The notes under the pieces: generated by a model
Seen by the model: only the letters and a program-made list of their open reading frames with translations
Told to the model about the DNA's origin: nothing
The model's database searches: none
Shown here: positions 28,388-49,918 of the stretch, piece by piece
Position numbering within the stretch: position 1 is the stretch's first letter
Layout of the letters: every line of letters starts with the position of its first letter
Program-made: the position numbers and the translations under genes
Assembly (NCBI RefSeq): GCF_947507565.1
Contig: NC_089175.1
Location: 5,879,733 to 5,943,732, forward strand
Length of the DNA: 64,000 nucleotides
Direction of reading: 5' to 3'
Origin: Oscarella lobularis
Lineage: Eukaryota > Porifera > Homoscleromorpha > Homosclerophorida > Oscarellidae

Positions 28388-28464
28388 CCCGTATATCCGG
28401 GTAGGGTAAGCGGCTTTTCGAGAAAAAACAAGGAAAAACCGTTTACCCTACCCGGATATACGGG
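28388..28464. repeat. 26-bp inverted repeat with 25-nt loop
   Basis: Arms 28388-28413 and 28439-28464 are reverse complements with a single mismatch (core CCCGTATATCCGGGTAGGG). The loop is A-rich. It could be a foldback element or an RNA hairpin near the 3' end of the RapGAP-BTB transcript. Confidence 0.9.
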
Positions 28465-28583
28465 ACGCTGTGTGATACTATTTGCCCATAATACAACCCG
28501 AGGAAACAGCATTTTGCTCAAATCTTTATTAATTAAATACATAAAATAGCATTAAAATCGCAACGCAAGGGAGCGCCGTTCCA

Positions 28584-28616
28584 TTTTAATTAATTAATTA
28601 ATTAATTAATTAATTG
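28584..28616. repeat. TTAA tetranucleotide microsatellite
   Basis: About eight TTAA units in intergenic DNA. Confidence 0.9.
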
Positions 28617-28785
28617 AAAATATCACTTTTCTTCTCTTCGTTGAGCAGTTTTTGTTGATGAGGTCCCTGAGATAAATAGCAAGATGAGACAGTAAACGCT
28701 ATGTATCGTATCAATCTCGTTTCCGCCCAGCGCCAGCGCCCCCAATGGTTTGATCACCCCGCACGCTAGGCCAGCTCACACACTC

Positions 28786-28985
28786 NNNNNNNNNNNNNNN
28801 NNNNNNNNNNNNNNNNNNNNNNNNNNNNNNNNNNNNNNNNNNNNNNNNNNNNNNNNNNNNNNNNNNNNNNNNNNNNNNNNNNNNNNNNNNNNNNNNNNNN
28901 NNNNNNNNNNNNNNNNNNNNNNNNNNNNNNNNNNNNNNNNNNNNNNNNNNNNNNNNNNNNNNNNNNNNNNNNNNNNNNNNNNNNN
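28786..28985. other. Assembly gap (200 N)
   Basis: 200 consecutive N. The round length suggests a scaffolding placeholder, so the true distance between the flanks is unknown. Confidence 0.99.
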
Positions 28986-28990
28986 CCTCT

Positions 28991-29690
28991 TTATTTGTTT
29001 GTCGTACTGTTGTTGTTGATTGACACTGATTTCTCTGTTTCTTCGCTTTTTTTGAGTTTATCGCTCTCTTCTCTCTTGCGCTGTTGGATTCGTAGCCACT
29101 GTCGATAGTCGCTCAACGATTTGACGTTCTCGCCGTAGTAGTCGTCTTCGAACTTGTTGAAGTCTGCTGTTCTGTGAGCTTTAATTCGGGCCAAAAAGTC
29201 GGTATTTCTCTACAAAAGAGACTTGCAGGTCGACATCTGATGTTCGACTACTACTACTAACTTGATTCATTTTTCTCGCTAAATCCTTATTGAATATATG
29301 CCAAGTTTTCTCATAGAGAAAACCGCCAAGGACATACCCAATAGCGCCGCTTACAACGCCAGAAAACGATGCAAACATTAATGGATCTATGCCACTGTAC
29401 AAAGAAAAATCAAAAAATTTCAAAATATTCAAAAGACATTACAAAATAGGCTTGATTTGCTCCATGGACGTCGCGTCGAACATGTGAGGATTCCAGTAGA
29501 TGTGAAACATGGACGAAGCGGTCAAACCGACGACGCCGAGCGGAATTCCTGCAAAACGCTTCCTCCATTTTAGACTCCGCTTCGTTCTGACGTACTCTTC
29601 GAACGTCATTTCCATGCGACGCGACGACGAGGTCGCGTCGGTCGCAAATCTGATCGCAGGAAGCCGAACGAAGCGACAGAACAACGCCAT
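28991..29690 (-). CDS. PAM17: Pam17-like subunit of the mitochondrial import motor
   Basis: Inner-membrane component of the presequence translocase-associated motor, known best from yeast. Three exons: 29690-29443, 29394-29262 and 29209-28991, joined in frame. The N terminus (MALFCRFVRLPAIRF) is basic and amphipathic like a mitochondrial presequence. Family features are FEEYVRTKRSLKWRKR before a first membrane segment, a second membrane segment after DPLMF (GVVSGAIGYVLGG), the ARKM motif, FLARIKAHR and the signature DYYGENVKSLSDYRQWL. It ends in a charged, Asn-rich tail 6 bp from the assembly gap. It shares a 52-bp divergent promoter with UCHL3. Identification rests on recognised motifs; a profile search with the Pam17 Pfam model would settle it. 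Confidence 0.82.
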
Positions 29691-29742
29691 CGAGAATCGT
29701 TCTAACGCGCACGAGGATCAGAACCACGCCCTTGACCTCACC
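29691..29742. promoter_or_regulatory. Divergent promoter region, PAM17 / UCHL3
   Basis: The two start codons are 52 bp apart on opposite strands, so transcription start sites and regulatory sequence must be shared or lie within each other's 5' exon. Confidence 0.55.
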
Positions 29743-30797
29743 ATGTCTCGTCCTCACTGGATTCCACTCGAATCGAACCCCGAAGTCGTCAACAAGGTTG
29801 CTGCCTCCCTTTGGCGACTTATACATTGATCGCTTTTGCCTAGTTTGTGTTCGGTATGGGGATGAAACCGTCGTGGCAATTTCACGACGTATTCGGACTC
29901 GATCCCGATCTTCTGGCCATGATACCGCAGCCAGCATGCGCTCTAATGCTTCTTTTTCCTGTCAACGAGAAAGTTCGATCTCGAATAGACTCCTATTGTG
30001 ACGCGATATGTTTTCCTGCAGCACAGACAACACAAGTCAGATGAAGACGAAAGACTGAAGAAAGAGGAACAGGTTATTAGTACAGTTTTCGTAGGTTACG
30101 TTAGCTGATCTTCCCGCGTCGTGTAGCACGTCAGCAAAAACGTCTACTTCATGAAACAGAACATCGGAAATGCATGTGGAACCATAGGAGTTCTCCACGC
30201 CATAGCTAACAATCAGGACGTACTCGATTTTGGTACAAATCTCTCTCCAGAGGCATTTCTCTGTGGTCATCTCTCTTCGACAGACGACGGATACCTGAAA
30301 ACGTTCCTAGCCAAGACAAAGGACATGAGTGCCGAGAAACGAGCGGAGTACCTGGAGACCGATGAAGTACGAAAAATCAGGACGCACAATTGTAAATGCA
30401 CGTATATGATTTGTAGAGCATCAGCGACGCGCACGAAGCTAGCGCTCAGGAAGGCCAAACGGCGGCACCTCAGCGCGACGAATCGGTCGACCTGCACTTC
30501 ATCGCTTTCGTACACAAAGATGGTCACATCTATGAGCTGGGTAATGTCAGAGCTGCGTAGACATGACCCCCTTTTTTTCATCCTGTTCTCGTCCTTCAGA
30601 TGGAACGAAGTCGTTTCCTATTAACCACGGGAAATCGTCGTCAGAGACGTTTCTTAAGGTCAGTAATTTTTTTTGTTGTGAGGGAGGGAAAGATGTTATT
30701 TGCTTCACCGTAGGACGCGGCCAAAGTGTGCCAGTCGTTTATGGAACGCGACCCGGGCGAGATGCGATTCACTATCATGGCGCTGGCGAAAGCTTAA
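29743..30797 (+). CDS. UCHL3: Ubiquitin carboxyl-terminal hydrolase, UCHL3 type
   Basis: Cysteine protease (peptidase C12) that removes small adducts from ubiquitin and NEDD8 C termini. It starts [18 protein letters not shown] (29743-29796). The following exons give [12 protein letters not shown] and a charged linker ([13 protein letters not shown]). Next comes the active-site segment [15 protein letters not shown], with the oxyanion Gln and nucleophile Cys. Then follow SAEKRAEYL and the crossover-loop sequence [11 protein letters not shown]. The stretch [20 protein letters not shown] carries the catalytic His and Asp. The gene ends [14 protein letters not shown] and [17 protein letters not shown]. 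Length and all catalytic residues are as in animal UCHL3. Seven or so exons with short introns. Confidence 0.95.
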
Positions 30798-31434
30798 AAG
30801 GAAGAACGATGATTGTTAAAACACATACAAGTTTACATTGTTAGAACGTACAAGGGATGTTGAATAAACGCGTCCTTGAATCGTGAGAAAGAGTCTCACA
30901 GTCTCCTCCTCGTCGCACAGGTTGCCGTCTCTGCCCAGTTCAAAATCTCTTAGCTTATTAGAGCGGAAACGTGGAGTAGTTTCCTATGGGCTTCTACCCA
31001 TACCTTTTGCACATACCTTTTGCAACAAATTCCAAACCAAAGGGTCGCTTCTTTTTCTTCAGAAGAAGCCTGAAGCCGCGTTGATTATTATGTTCTTTTA
31101 TTGATTTGCTGATCTCTGGTTCAACAGGAGTCGACAGCCTCAACTCAATTTCCCTACACGTTATAGCGTTTATACACAGGCTGGGTATGCACATGTATTG
31201 TTGATTCTTCAGATGGAATATCCCAGCCAGGGACGTTTCTCAATGTAAACTGTGTGTCTCTAGAAGAGAAAAGAGATGTCATTCATACATGTAACTATAG
31301 ATGCAATCCGGAAGAGACTGAAAAGAAGAACCGTCAAAATATCACTGTTCGCGAACACAGACACCCATACATCCGTCTATACCCTACAACAGACGTACAA
31401 GAGAAGTCGGATACCCGTCTATGTGATCGTTCTT
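30798..31434. other. Intergenic region between convergent UCHL3 and PGK
   Basis: 637 bp between two stop codons facing each other. It should contain both 3' UTRs. I see no ORF or RNA gene to report. Confidence 0.6.
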
Positions 31435-33341
31435 TCAAGCGTCAGACAGAGCAGCAACGCCGGGAAGAGTTTTGCCTGAAGAAACTTTCAAACCAAAAAA
31501 GCGAGAGAAAGGAAAATCAGCCAGTACCTTCTAACAATTCTAGACTAGCGCCACCTCCAGTACTAACGTGACCCACTTTGTCTTCTGTTCCATACTTGGC
31601 CGCACACGTAGCCGTGTCTCCACCACCTGACGAGTAAGTAAGTAGGTATTATAAGAGCGGCGAGACTGGCAATAAACGCGTGCCTATGATTGTCGTGACG
31701 CCTTTGGCCGTCGCGCTCACCACTGCATCCATCACGGCTTTCGTTCCACCGCCGAATTTTTCAAACTCAAAAACGCCCATGGGTCTAAAGAGTAATTGCA
31801 GAAAAAACTCGGCGTGTTCAGTGCGCCGGCCAGCGCCGCTTACCCGTTCCACACAATGGTCTTGGCTCGGGCCACGACATCAGCAAAAAGAATCCTACTT
31901 TTATCTCCGCAGTCTAACCCCTATGCACTAGCCTTGTGTACGAGTCCAGAGAACAAAGAACTAAAGAATACCTGCCAATCGGAATCGATTCCCGTTTCCA
32001 CAGTCGCTGATCCAGTCTGTAGAGAATCATTTGATGACTCTAAAGGGAGTTGGGTGTGTAAGGAAGGGCTCACGTTTGCGTTCTCGTCAAATTTATCCGC
32101 GGTCACAAAATCAACTGGCAAGTGTACTTTGACTCCCTTTTTCTCCGCTTTAGACATCAGTTGACCGATGATGTGAGATCCCTCTTCGTCGAACAAGGAT
32201 TTTCCAATCTGCGACAAAGAACGGCTTATACTACACGAACAACAGCAACAGAAAAAATTAATTTTTCGGGCAAAATACTACACTCACAAGAAAAAAATTC
32301 CCAAAATTTACCTTCATTCCATGGAGAACTTTGAGAAATGTGAATGCCATTCCTCCGCCCACTATCAACTCGTCGACCTTGTCCAACATATTTTCAATTA
32401 ACGGAATCTTGTCCTTGACCTTGGCCCTTGAAAATAATTCGCAGAGGTAAAAGACGCTCAGTATATTCATCGCACGACCGTACCCGCCCAATATAGCCAA
32501 AAAGGGTCTCTCGGGATGATCCAACGCCTTGGAAAAGAAGGACAGCTCTTTCTTCATGAGAAATCCAGCGGCTCGTTGAGGCAAAGCAACGCCCACCATG
32601 GAGCTATAGTAACAAAGCCCCAGTGTTCTGGTTGCGACCAGTTTGAACCACAATCGAGGTACCGTACCTATGGGCTCTGTGAGCTGTGCCAAATGCATCG
32701 TTAACGTAAACGTCTCCAAGACGAGAAAGCGAAGCACGAAACGCTTCAATGTCTCCCTTGCTCGGCGTTATCTAAAGGAGACGGTGCTAATCAGATTAAA
32801 AAAAACGATTTTGACATTCCACTTTTTTTCCTTCTGAATCGACCCCCTTTCCCTCCTCTTCGGGATGAAATCGCAAATTTTCGAGCAGAACGACGCTTCC
32901 CGGTTTCGGATCGGCGCACGCCGCCTCGACGTCTGGGCCCACGCAATCCGACAGAAATTCGACGTCTCTGCCGAGGAGTTTTCGCAGTTCGTCCGCGACC
33001 GGACCGAGGGAGTGTTTCTCTTGACGAATGCCGTCCGGACGACCGAGATGGCTCATTAGAACGACGCTTTTAGCTCCTTGATCCAAAGCGTGGCGAACGC
33101 TCGGAAGAGCGGCGACTATTCTACAGAATTCGAATGCGAAATGTGCGTTTTTGGCCGCTTTTTCTCGCGTGCTATCGCACCTTTGCGTGTTCGTTATTTG
33201 CTTTCCTTTGAGCGGGACGTTGAAGTCGACCCTACGCTATCGTGATCTCTTGGTTGTGTCACTGCTGATTCGAAGCTACCTCATTACAACGCGCTTGTCT
33301 TTCAGCGGCAGAGAATCGATACTGAGCTTGTTCAACGCCAT
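31435..33341 (-). CDS. PGK1: Phosphoglycerate kinase
   Basis: Glycolytic enzyme transferring phosphate from 1,3-bisphosphoglycerate to ADP. It starts [19 protein letters not shown] at 33341; the PGK signature [10 protein letters not shown] follows in exon 2. Visible motifs are [125 protein letters not shown] and the last small exon [12 protein letters not shown] (stop at 31435). All nucleotide- and substrate-binding motifs are present. Two splice details are unusual: the intron after TIIG begins with GC rather than GT (exon end 31685), and a 57-nt intron between DENAN and TGSATVETG is a multiple of three with no stop, so retention would add 19 residues. Confidence 0.95.
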
Positions 33342-33545
33342 GGCGAAGAAGCGGTCCCGGATGTTAGATCAGCGCGGAAGTGAAGGTGGTTGATGAACGT
33401 GCCGGCGAACACTCAGTCAATCACGCGCCTCAATCGAAGTACAAAGGACGGTACTGTAGTTTAAAAAAAAACTAAATCTAGAGGAAGGACTAAGCAATAT
33501 TGAAACTAGTTCACATAAACAAAATTTCGCTCCTTTCTTAATTCG

Positions 33546-36500
33546 TTAAAAGCTTCCGTCTTCGTCAGAAGCTTGGAAGAGACTTGTTAATGTTGATGAA
33601 CGAGGAAAACCGCGGGCCATGTCCACAGGAGTTCCGGAATATTTGTCCCGCGACCCTGATTGAATAGACACAGGGCTAGCAAGTTCGGTTGAAGCCGTAG
33701 AAGAAATAGGAGAAGGCTGAACATCGTCTTCCCAGTCATCGCCATCGTCTGTTGTTTCCTTCTCGCCGTTTTCAGTGTCCGTAGACGAATCGCTTCCAAA
33801 CAATAGGGGCAAATCAGTGTCTTCTCCTCTCTCGGGCGATTCAGGCGATTCAACCGCAGGCGAGCCACTAGCTGTCGGACGCTTACCAACGTAACTATAG
33901 AAAGCGAGGCACGCTAGAATTTCTGGCAGGTCAGCGATCAGTTGTTTACTGTCAAATTTCGGCCGGAGCACGCACGAAAGCACGTAACACCCTTGGACCA
34001 GACTGGAATCAAGATCACGTTGGCGAAGACGGGAAAGGCACTCTTTTTGTTCTTTCTCGCTAGATAGCATCGAATAGATGACAACTAGCAAAGACAAGTT
34101 CTCTGACAGGACAAGAGTCATCTGAGAGTCCGCCAAAGCAAGTTTTTCAAGGCTGTCTGTCAAGCTCATCAAGCAACGGGCAGCCTCATTAAGAAGATTA
34201 TCCCCGATCGTACATTCGACGTCTTTTGTCCTTTTGTCTCTACTTTGCTTTTCTTCCCATGCACGAGCTCCTTGGGAGAATAATAGCTTGGCCTCAACCT
34301 GCCGACTAAGTAAGAATAGCGCGCTGTCTTGGGAACCAACCAAAAGTCGGTACACTTGTTCGAAGTCTTTCCTAGCTTCAGCGTCTTTTCCTAAAGCCGC
34401 TCGGCTGATTCCCGTCTGATAGTAAGTGAGGGCAAGTGAAGAGACGTCGCTTGCCAAGCAATGATGCATGCTAAGAGCCTCGGAGAACGAGCAAAGACTC
34501 TCGTCGTATTGCCTAATGCAGAATTGGCAGTGGCCAATGCTCATCAGCACATCGCATGTATCAGGATGACTTCCTTTGACGGAGTCTTGACCAAGAAACT
34601 CTTTGCACCATTTCAAAGCTTGACTGAAGCGTTCAATAGCACGAAGGTAATTTCCTGTTGATCTGTAAGCATTACCCAGAGCAACGAAGAAATCTGCATG
34701 CTCCCTCTTCTGAGCTGGATTACAGCCATATTCACTCATTAGAATACTGACAGCCTTGTCGCCTTCTCCCTTTTCAGTGTGCAGTCTCGCCTTTTGAAAA
34801 AAGTATCTGGCTCGTATCGTTTTCTTTGCTTTGATTGCATCGCTTGAAAGACTGGAAAATACCTTGTCCAGGCAACTAGAAGCCGGTTTCAAATCACCGA
34901 GATCACACAGAACGTCACTGAAAACAAGTCGAATTTTTGGTTCACTGTCTCGCTTTAATGCTCTAACCACCGACAAACAGCTCTTGATGAGTTTCTTCCG
35001 TAATTCTGGCGGAAAGAAACGTTTCATGAAGGAGTTACGATTGCACGCAAGGCTAAAAAATCGACCCCAAACTTTGGAACTACTTGCTGTCGGTTTGACT
35101 AAGCTTGCCAGTTGCTCTAAAATAGCCTGAAATCCTCTCATTTTCCGCGTAACGGACTGCGGATTTCGATCATAGATGTTCTGATATTCGATTACTCTTT
35201 TCAACTGCAGCAGACAATATCTCTGTTGAAAGTACAGATACTGCTTGTCCAAGCACTGGTCTTCACTTTTCTGAAGAAAGCTTCGAATAAGACTGTGTAA
35301 GTAATATTGCATTTCGCCGCCCGTTATCTCTTCTGACACGCGGTTCACGAGACCGTAATCGCTCAGAGGGCTCACTACTTCCATTCCAAACGTCACAGCA
35401 TCACGAGCAAATACGAATGCTCCTTCCTGCCTTGTGAATGAACCAGTAAACAAAGATAAGCCGTGAAGGAAAACTGGAAGATTTGAAGGCAGTAACTTGT
35501 AGAGTGCAGACAAGAACCCCAACTCGCTGACCTTTCGAAACATTTTGTACGGTCGTCTTTTTAACTTCCGAACAATTTCATTCTGCGTCATCGAATCCCT
35601 GTATCGACGAAAGAGCGCCCCAGCCAATCGAATTAGCATCGGAACGCCTTCACAAATATTTCTAATCCTTTCAACCGTTTTTCCACTCACGGGCGCTTCT
35701 TGCGACAAAGGCGTGGCCGTATGCATACAGCTCTGGCGAAACAAGTGGTCGGAGTCCGCTTCACTCAAAGGGCGAAGACGAATATGTAGCACTTGAGCTC
35801 CTGTGAAACGAATGCTCACGTCTTCAGAGCACAACGTTATTATTACCATAAAGTAGTTCTTAGTTGCTGTGGTAAGATCCTGCAAAAACCGTAAGAAACC
35901 CTCTCGATTTTCGGCCTTCAAAGCCGAATCACAATTATCCAAAACGATACAAGGGTAGTTCATAATGCTGACAATGTCTGTCAGCTGAGACTTGATAGGC
36001 CGGTCGGTTTGAATTGAAGCTCCGCTAACGACTTTTGCAGGTAGATCATCATGAAAGCAAGCTTTCATTTTCGCTAGCAACTCCGTCGCAAATTGAACTT
36101 CTGTTTCAAGGTTTCGAGCGTCCAAATAGAGGACACTCCATTTGTTACAGCGCCCAAGCTTTGCTGAACAGAAGTCACCGTCTCTGACCTTGTGCGCAAC
36201 TTCGGCAACGAGAGAGCTTTTCCCAATTCCCGGCGGGCCAGTAATACAGCAAAGAGTCACGCTAGGAGAAGAGCACTCCGACAAAATTTTTTCAAGTTCA
36301 GTATCTCTTCCGCAGAAAAAGGCACTTTTTCCAGGAAGACCGCCAGGTTTGGAGATGGGAAGTCTCATACTAACATCGCCTGTTGATCGGCGATTAGACG
36401 AAGCTGTAAGAAACAAAGCATTTACAATCAATTGGGTACTGCCAACCAGAATCCTATACATACTTAGTTTCTTTTCTATAGAAGTCGCTATATTCTGCAA

Positions 36501-37714
36501 GTCCGAATTCGACGAGCACGGAAACGACGTGTAAGCTGACAGTTGTGGATATGCCGCTTTAAATTGTTTTTCATCTACGTCTACTAGAAGAGAAAGAATT
36601 TGCATTCCTCGTTCGTCTGATTGACCCAGCATAGCGTCGACCAGCCTCTGCGTATAGTTGTCCCCTTGAAGAAAGTGTGTGGTAATAACAGGTAAGCAAT
36701 GAGAGCAGCGTTTCAAATAGGCGTCTTTTTCCTCTGAAATTATCTTTCCCCACAGTTCGATTAAATGATCCTGATCTGTTGATTCAAAGAAAAATGCATT
36801 GACGTCGCGACTGTTCAGGCATGTGTGCAGTCTGCTTGAAAATTTCTGATCAGCGAGTGAACAGAGCAACAGCACTCTTTTCGTCGATAGCTCTAAAGAA
36901 TACTAGCTAAAACAAATAGCTTCACTTCACACGAAGCAATACTTGATCGCGATCGTGGTCGGCTACGCTCTTCTACAGGTAATTGACGAAGCTGGGGAAC
37001 ATCATCAGCAGATCGATCCTTGCATAGGTTTTGGCGTACTTCATCTTGAACACTGTTTGGCTCTCCTGTGTTTGAAAGAACTCCAGTATCATGCGCAACG
37101 AGTACGTGTTATAGCTAACTTTGATCAGATCTGACAGGCGCAGCAGAAGGAAGCGACGAAAAACCGCTAACAGTAGTGGCTTCTTTACTCTGAATTACAT
37201 AGGGATGCTGCTTCTGCTTCTCGTCCCTAATAAATTCCTGTGGCTCTGCCAACTGAGTCTGGCTGCCATTTCCTACAAAATATCGCCCTGACGAAACTTG
37301 AATTTAGAGCCTAAAAATCTCACTCGATACTTCTTCTTTCCTAAGTTGCTCCTTTACTGGTTCAACTAAACGCAATAAATCCTCCGCTGATTCGAAACCC
37401 CGTAAGATGTCACAGAACGTGTTGAAGCTCGGCTCAGGCAATTTCATAAGATTAATAAGTAGTCTCCTTGCCGCTTTCTTGCTTTGACCGCTTTCCAAGG
37501 TGTCATCAAGCCTTTCGAACTGCTCTAACTCGAGGAGGTTCTTTGATACCATCTTGTCAGCGATATCGGACAAGGCTAGGTTGCTCATGAGATTGACTAC
37601 TTCGTCGAAAAGCGGTCGAAGGTGCGTTTGCCACTTAGGATCTGCCATTGCGTCTTTCTGGCTATGCAGAAGCAAAACAAGATCACGTGCTTTTTCTTTC
37701 AATACGTCAAGCAT
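33546..37714 (-). CDS. CARD-TIR-NB-ARC-TPR protein (NLR/Apaf-1-like STAND ATPase)
   Basis: Predicted intracellular sensor or cell-death adaptor. My five-exon model is 37714-37324, 37287-37120, 37065-36943, 36892-36464 and 36403-33546, all junctions phase 1 with introns of 36, 54, 50 and 60 nt. Exon 1 encodes a CARD-like six-helix domain (LRPLFDEVVNLMSNLALSD ... FNTFCDILRGFESAEDLLRL). Exons 2-3 form a polar linker. Exon 4 gives a TIR-like fold (KRVLLLCSLADQKFSSRLH ... CLPVITTHFLQG ... ILSLLVDVD). Exon 5 has an NB-ARC ATPase with P-loop GPPGIGKSSLV, Walker B IVLDNCD, a sensor-like VIITLCSED and CEGVPMLIRLAG in place of GLPLA, then winged-helix-like sequence, several TPRs (about residues 800-1000) and an acidic Ser-rich tail. 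The TIR exon has an in-frame stop just upstream and no ATG, so it must be spliced. The upstream joins are my inference. Confidence 0.75.
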
Positions 37715-37904
37715 ACGTCAACCAAAGGTGTCTGGTTGTGCACTGGGCTGTGCTGTGAACAACTCCGAAAACATGAGGTCAGTTACAGCATGGTTACAGT
37801 AAGTTGAGATCTGCCTAAATCGAATAAGTAAATCTACAGTATGTGTGATTTCGAATGGAGCAAAAAAAGCAATACGTCAATAATTGATTCTGCCTATCTC
37901 ACCG

Positions 37905-49358
<11,454 letters not shown>

Positions 49359-49430
49359 GACATCAGCGCGCGTTAGGTATAAACAACGACTGGACTCTAT
49401 TTATCTCCATCGCTTCCAGCGTACGTCACA

Positions 49431-49795
49431 GTGGACTACGCAATACATGATGCCTGTCAGCAACGAAGGAGGGGGCGGTTACTCGACTACAACAAGATAC
49501 TTGTACATGCAGTAGCTCGTTTGCTTCTGTTCTTGGGCGTATTCAGCGCACCGGTGTCGCCACTCGCCTCAGTGCTTCTGGGGTCAACGTCATCCGACCG
49601 CGCACTTCGTCGTTCTCCATTCTTTCGGGCACAAACCTTATGGAATTCGCTTCCGGGCATGATAAGAGAGAGTAATGATCCGGCGATTTTTAAATTGGGC
49701 TTGAAGCACTATCTCAATCAACAGGTTAGGAAATGCCTAAGTAATGCTACCGATAGTCGTTTTAAGAAAGCGATGCTTTCATAATCCTAAAGATG
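49431..49795 (+). mobile_element. Fragment of a non-LTR retrotransposon reverse transcriptase (C-terminal tail)
   Basis: An open frame of about 117 codons contains the sequence FFRAQTLWNSLPGMIRES followed by FKLGLKHYL, the pattern (FF-R---LWNSLP--IR---FK--LK) seen at the C terminus of many LINE reverse transcriptases. No catalytic RT core or 5' region is present, so this is a dead 3' fragment. It sits between the NBEA start and receptor gene 1 and is missing from the equivalent place in repeat units 2 and 3, so it arrived after, or only in, unit 1. Confidence 0.65.
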
Positions 49796-49815
49796 ATTTC
49801 GGACCGTTTCTTTTA

Positions 49816-49839
49816 AGCACGTGATCTAGTATCCGTGCT
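49816..49839. repeat. Short AGCACG...CGTGCT foldback element
   Basis: 24-bp sequence with 6-7 bp inverted ends, resembling the 28-bp element at 57081-57108. It lies directly after the retrotransposon fragment. Confidence 0.5.
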
Positions 49840-49918
49840 AATAGAGTGCATCTAACATTCCACTGATTCCAGTGCATTAAGTTCCCAGCGCCCAATGTAA
49901 ACATTGCGCCAATCCGTC

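Larger units (their letters stand above)
28053..28785. other. Intergenic region with hairpin and AT microsatellite, before assembly gap
   Basis: 730 bp without a gene. It holds the RapGAP-BTB 3' UTR, a near-perfect 26-bp inverted repeat (28388-28464) and a TTAA microsatellite (28584-28616). The right end runs into an assembly gap. Confidence 0.6.

Noticed and set aside
36873-36875. GTG as start codon of the 1109-residue NB-ARC protein
   Set aside because: This is a eukaryotic gene. An in-frame stop lies just upstream and a clean acceptor (CTTTAG) precedes the frame, so the exon is internal.
36970-37180. Alternative ending of the CARD exon as a separate gene (tail ending FPSFVNYL)
   Set aside because: A 58-nt intron would allow this frame, with a good donor. 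The competing splice set gives phase-1 joins with 54- and 50-nt introns that supply the TIR exon with its missing start. Kept as an alternative isoform only.
49431-49784. 117-residue ORF as a host gene
   Set aside because: The WNSLP...FK..L pattern is that of LINE reverse transcriptase tails, the upstream half has no domain, and it is absent from the equivalent place in the other array units.
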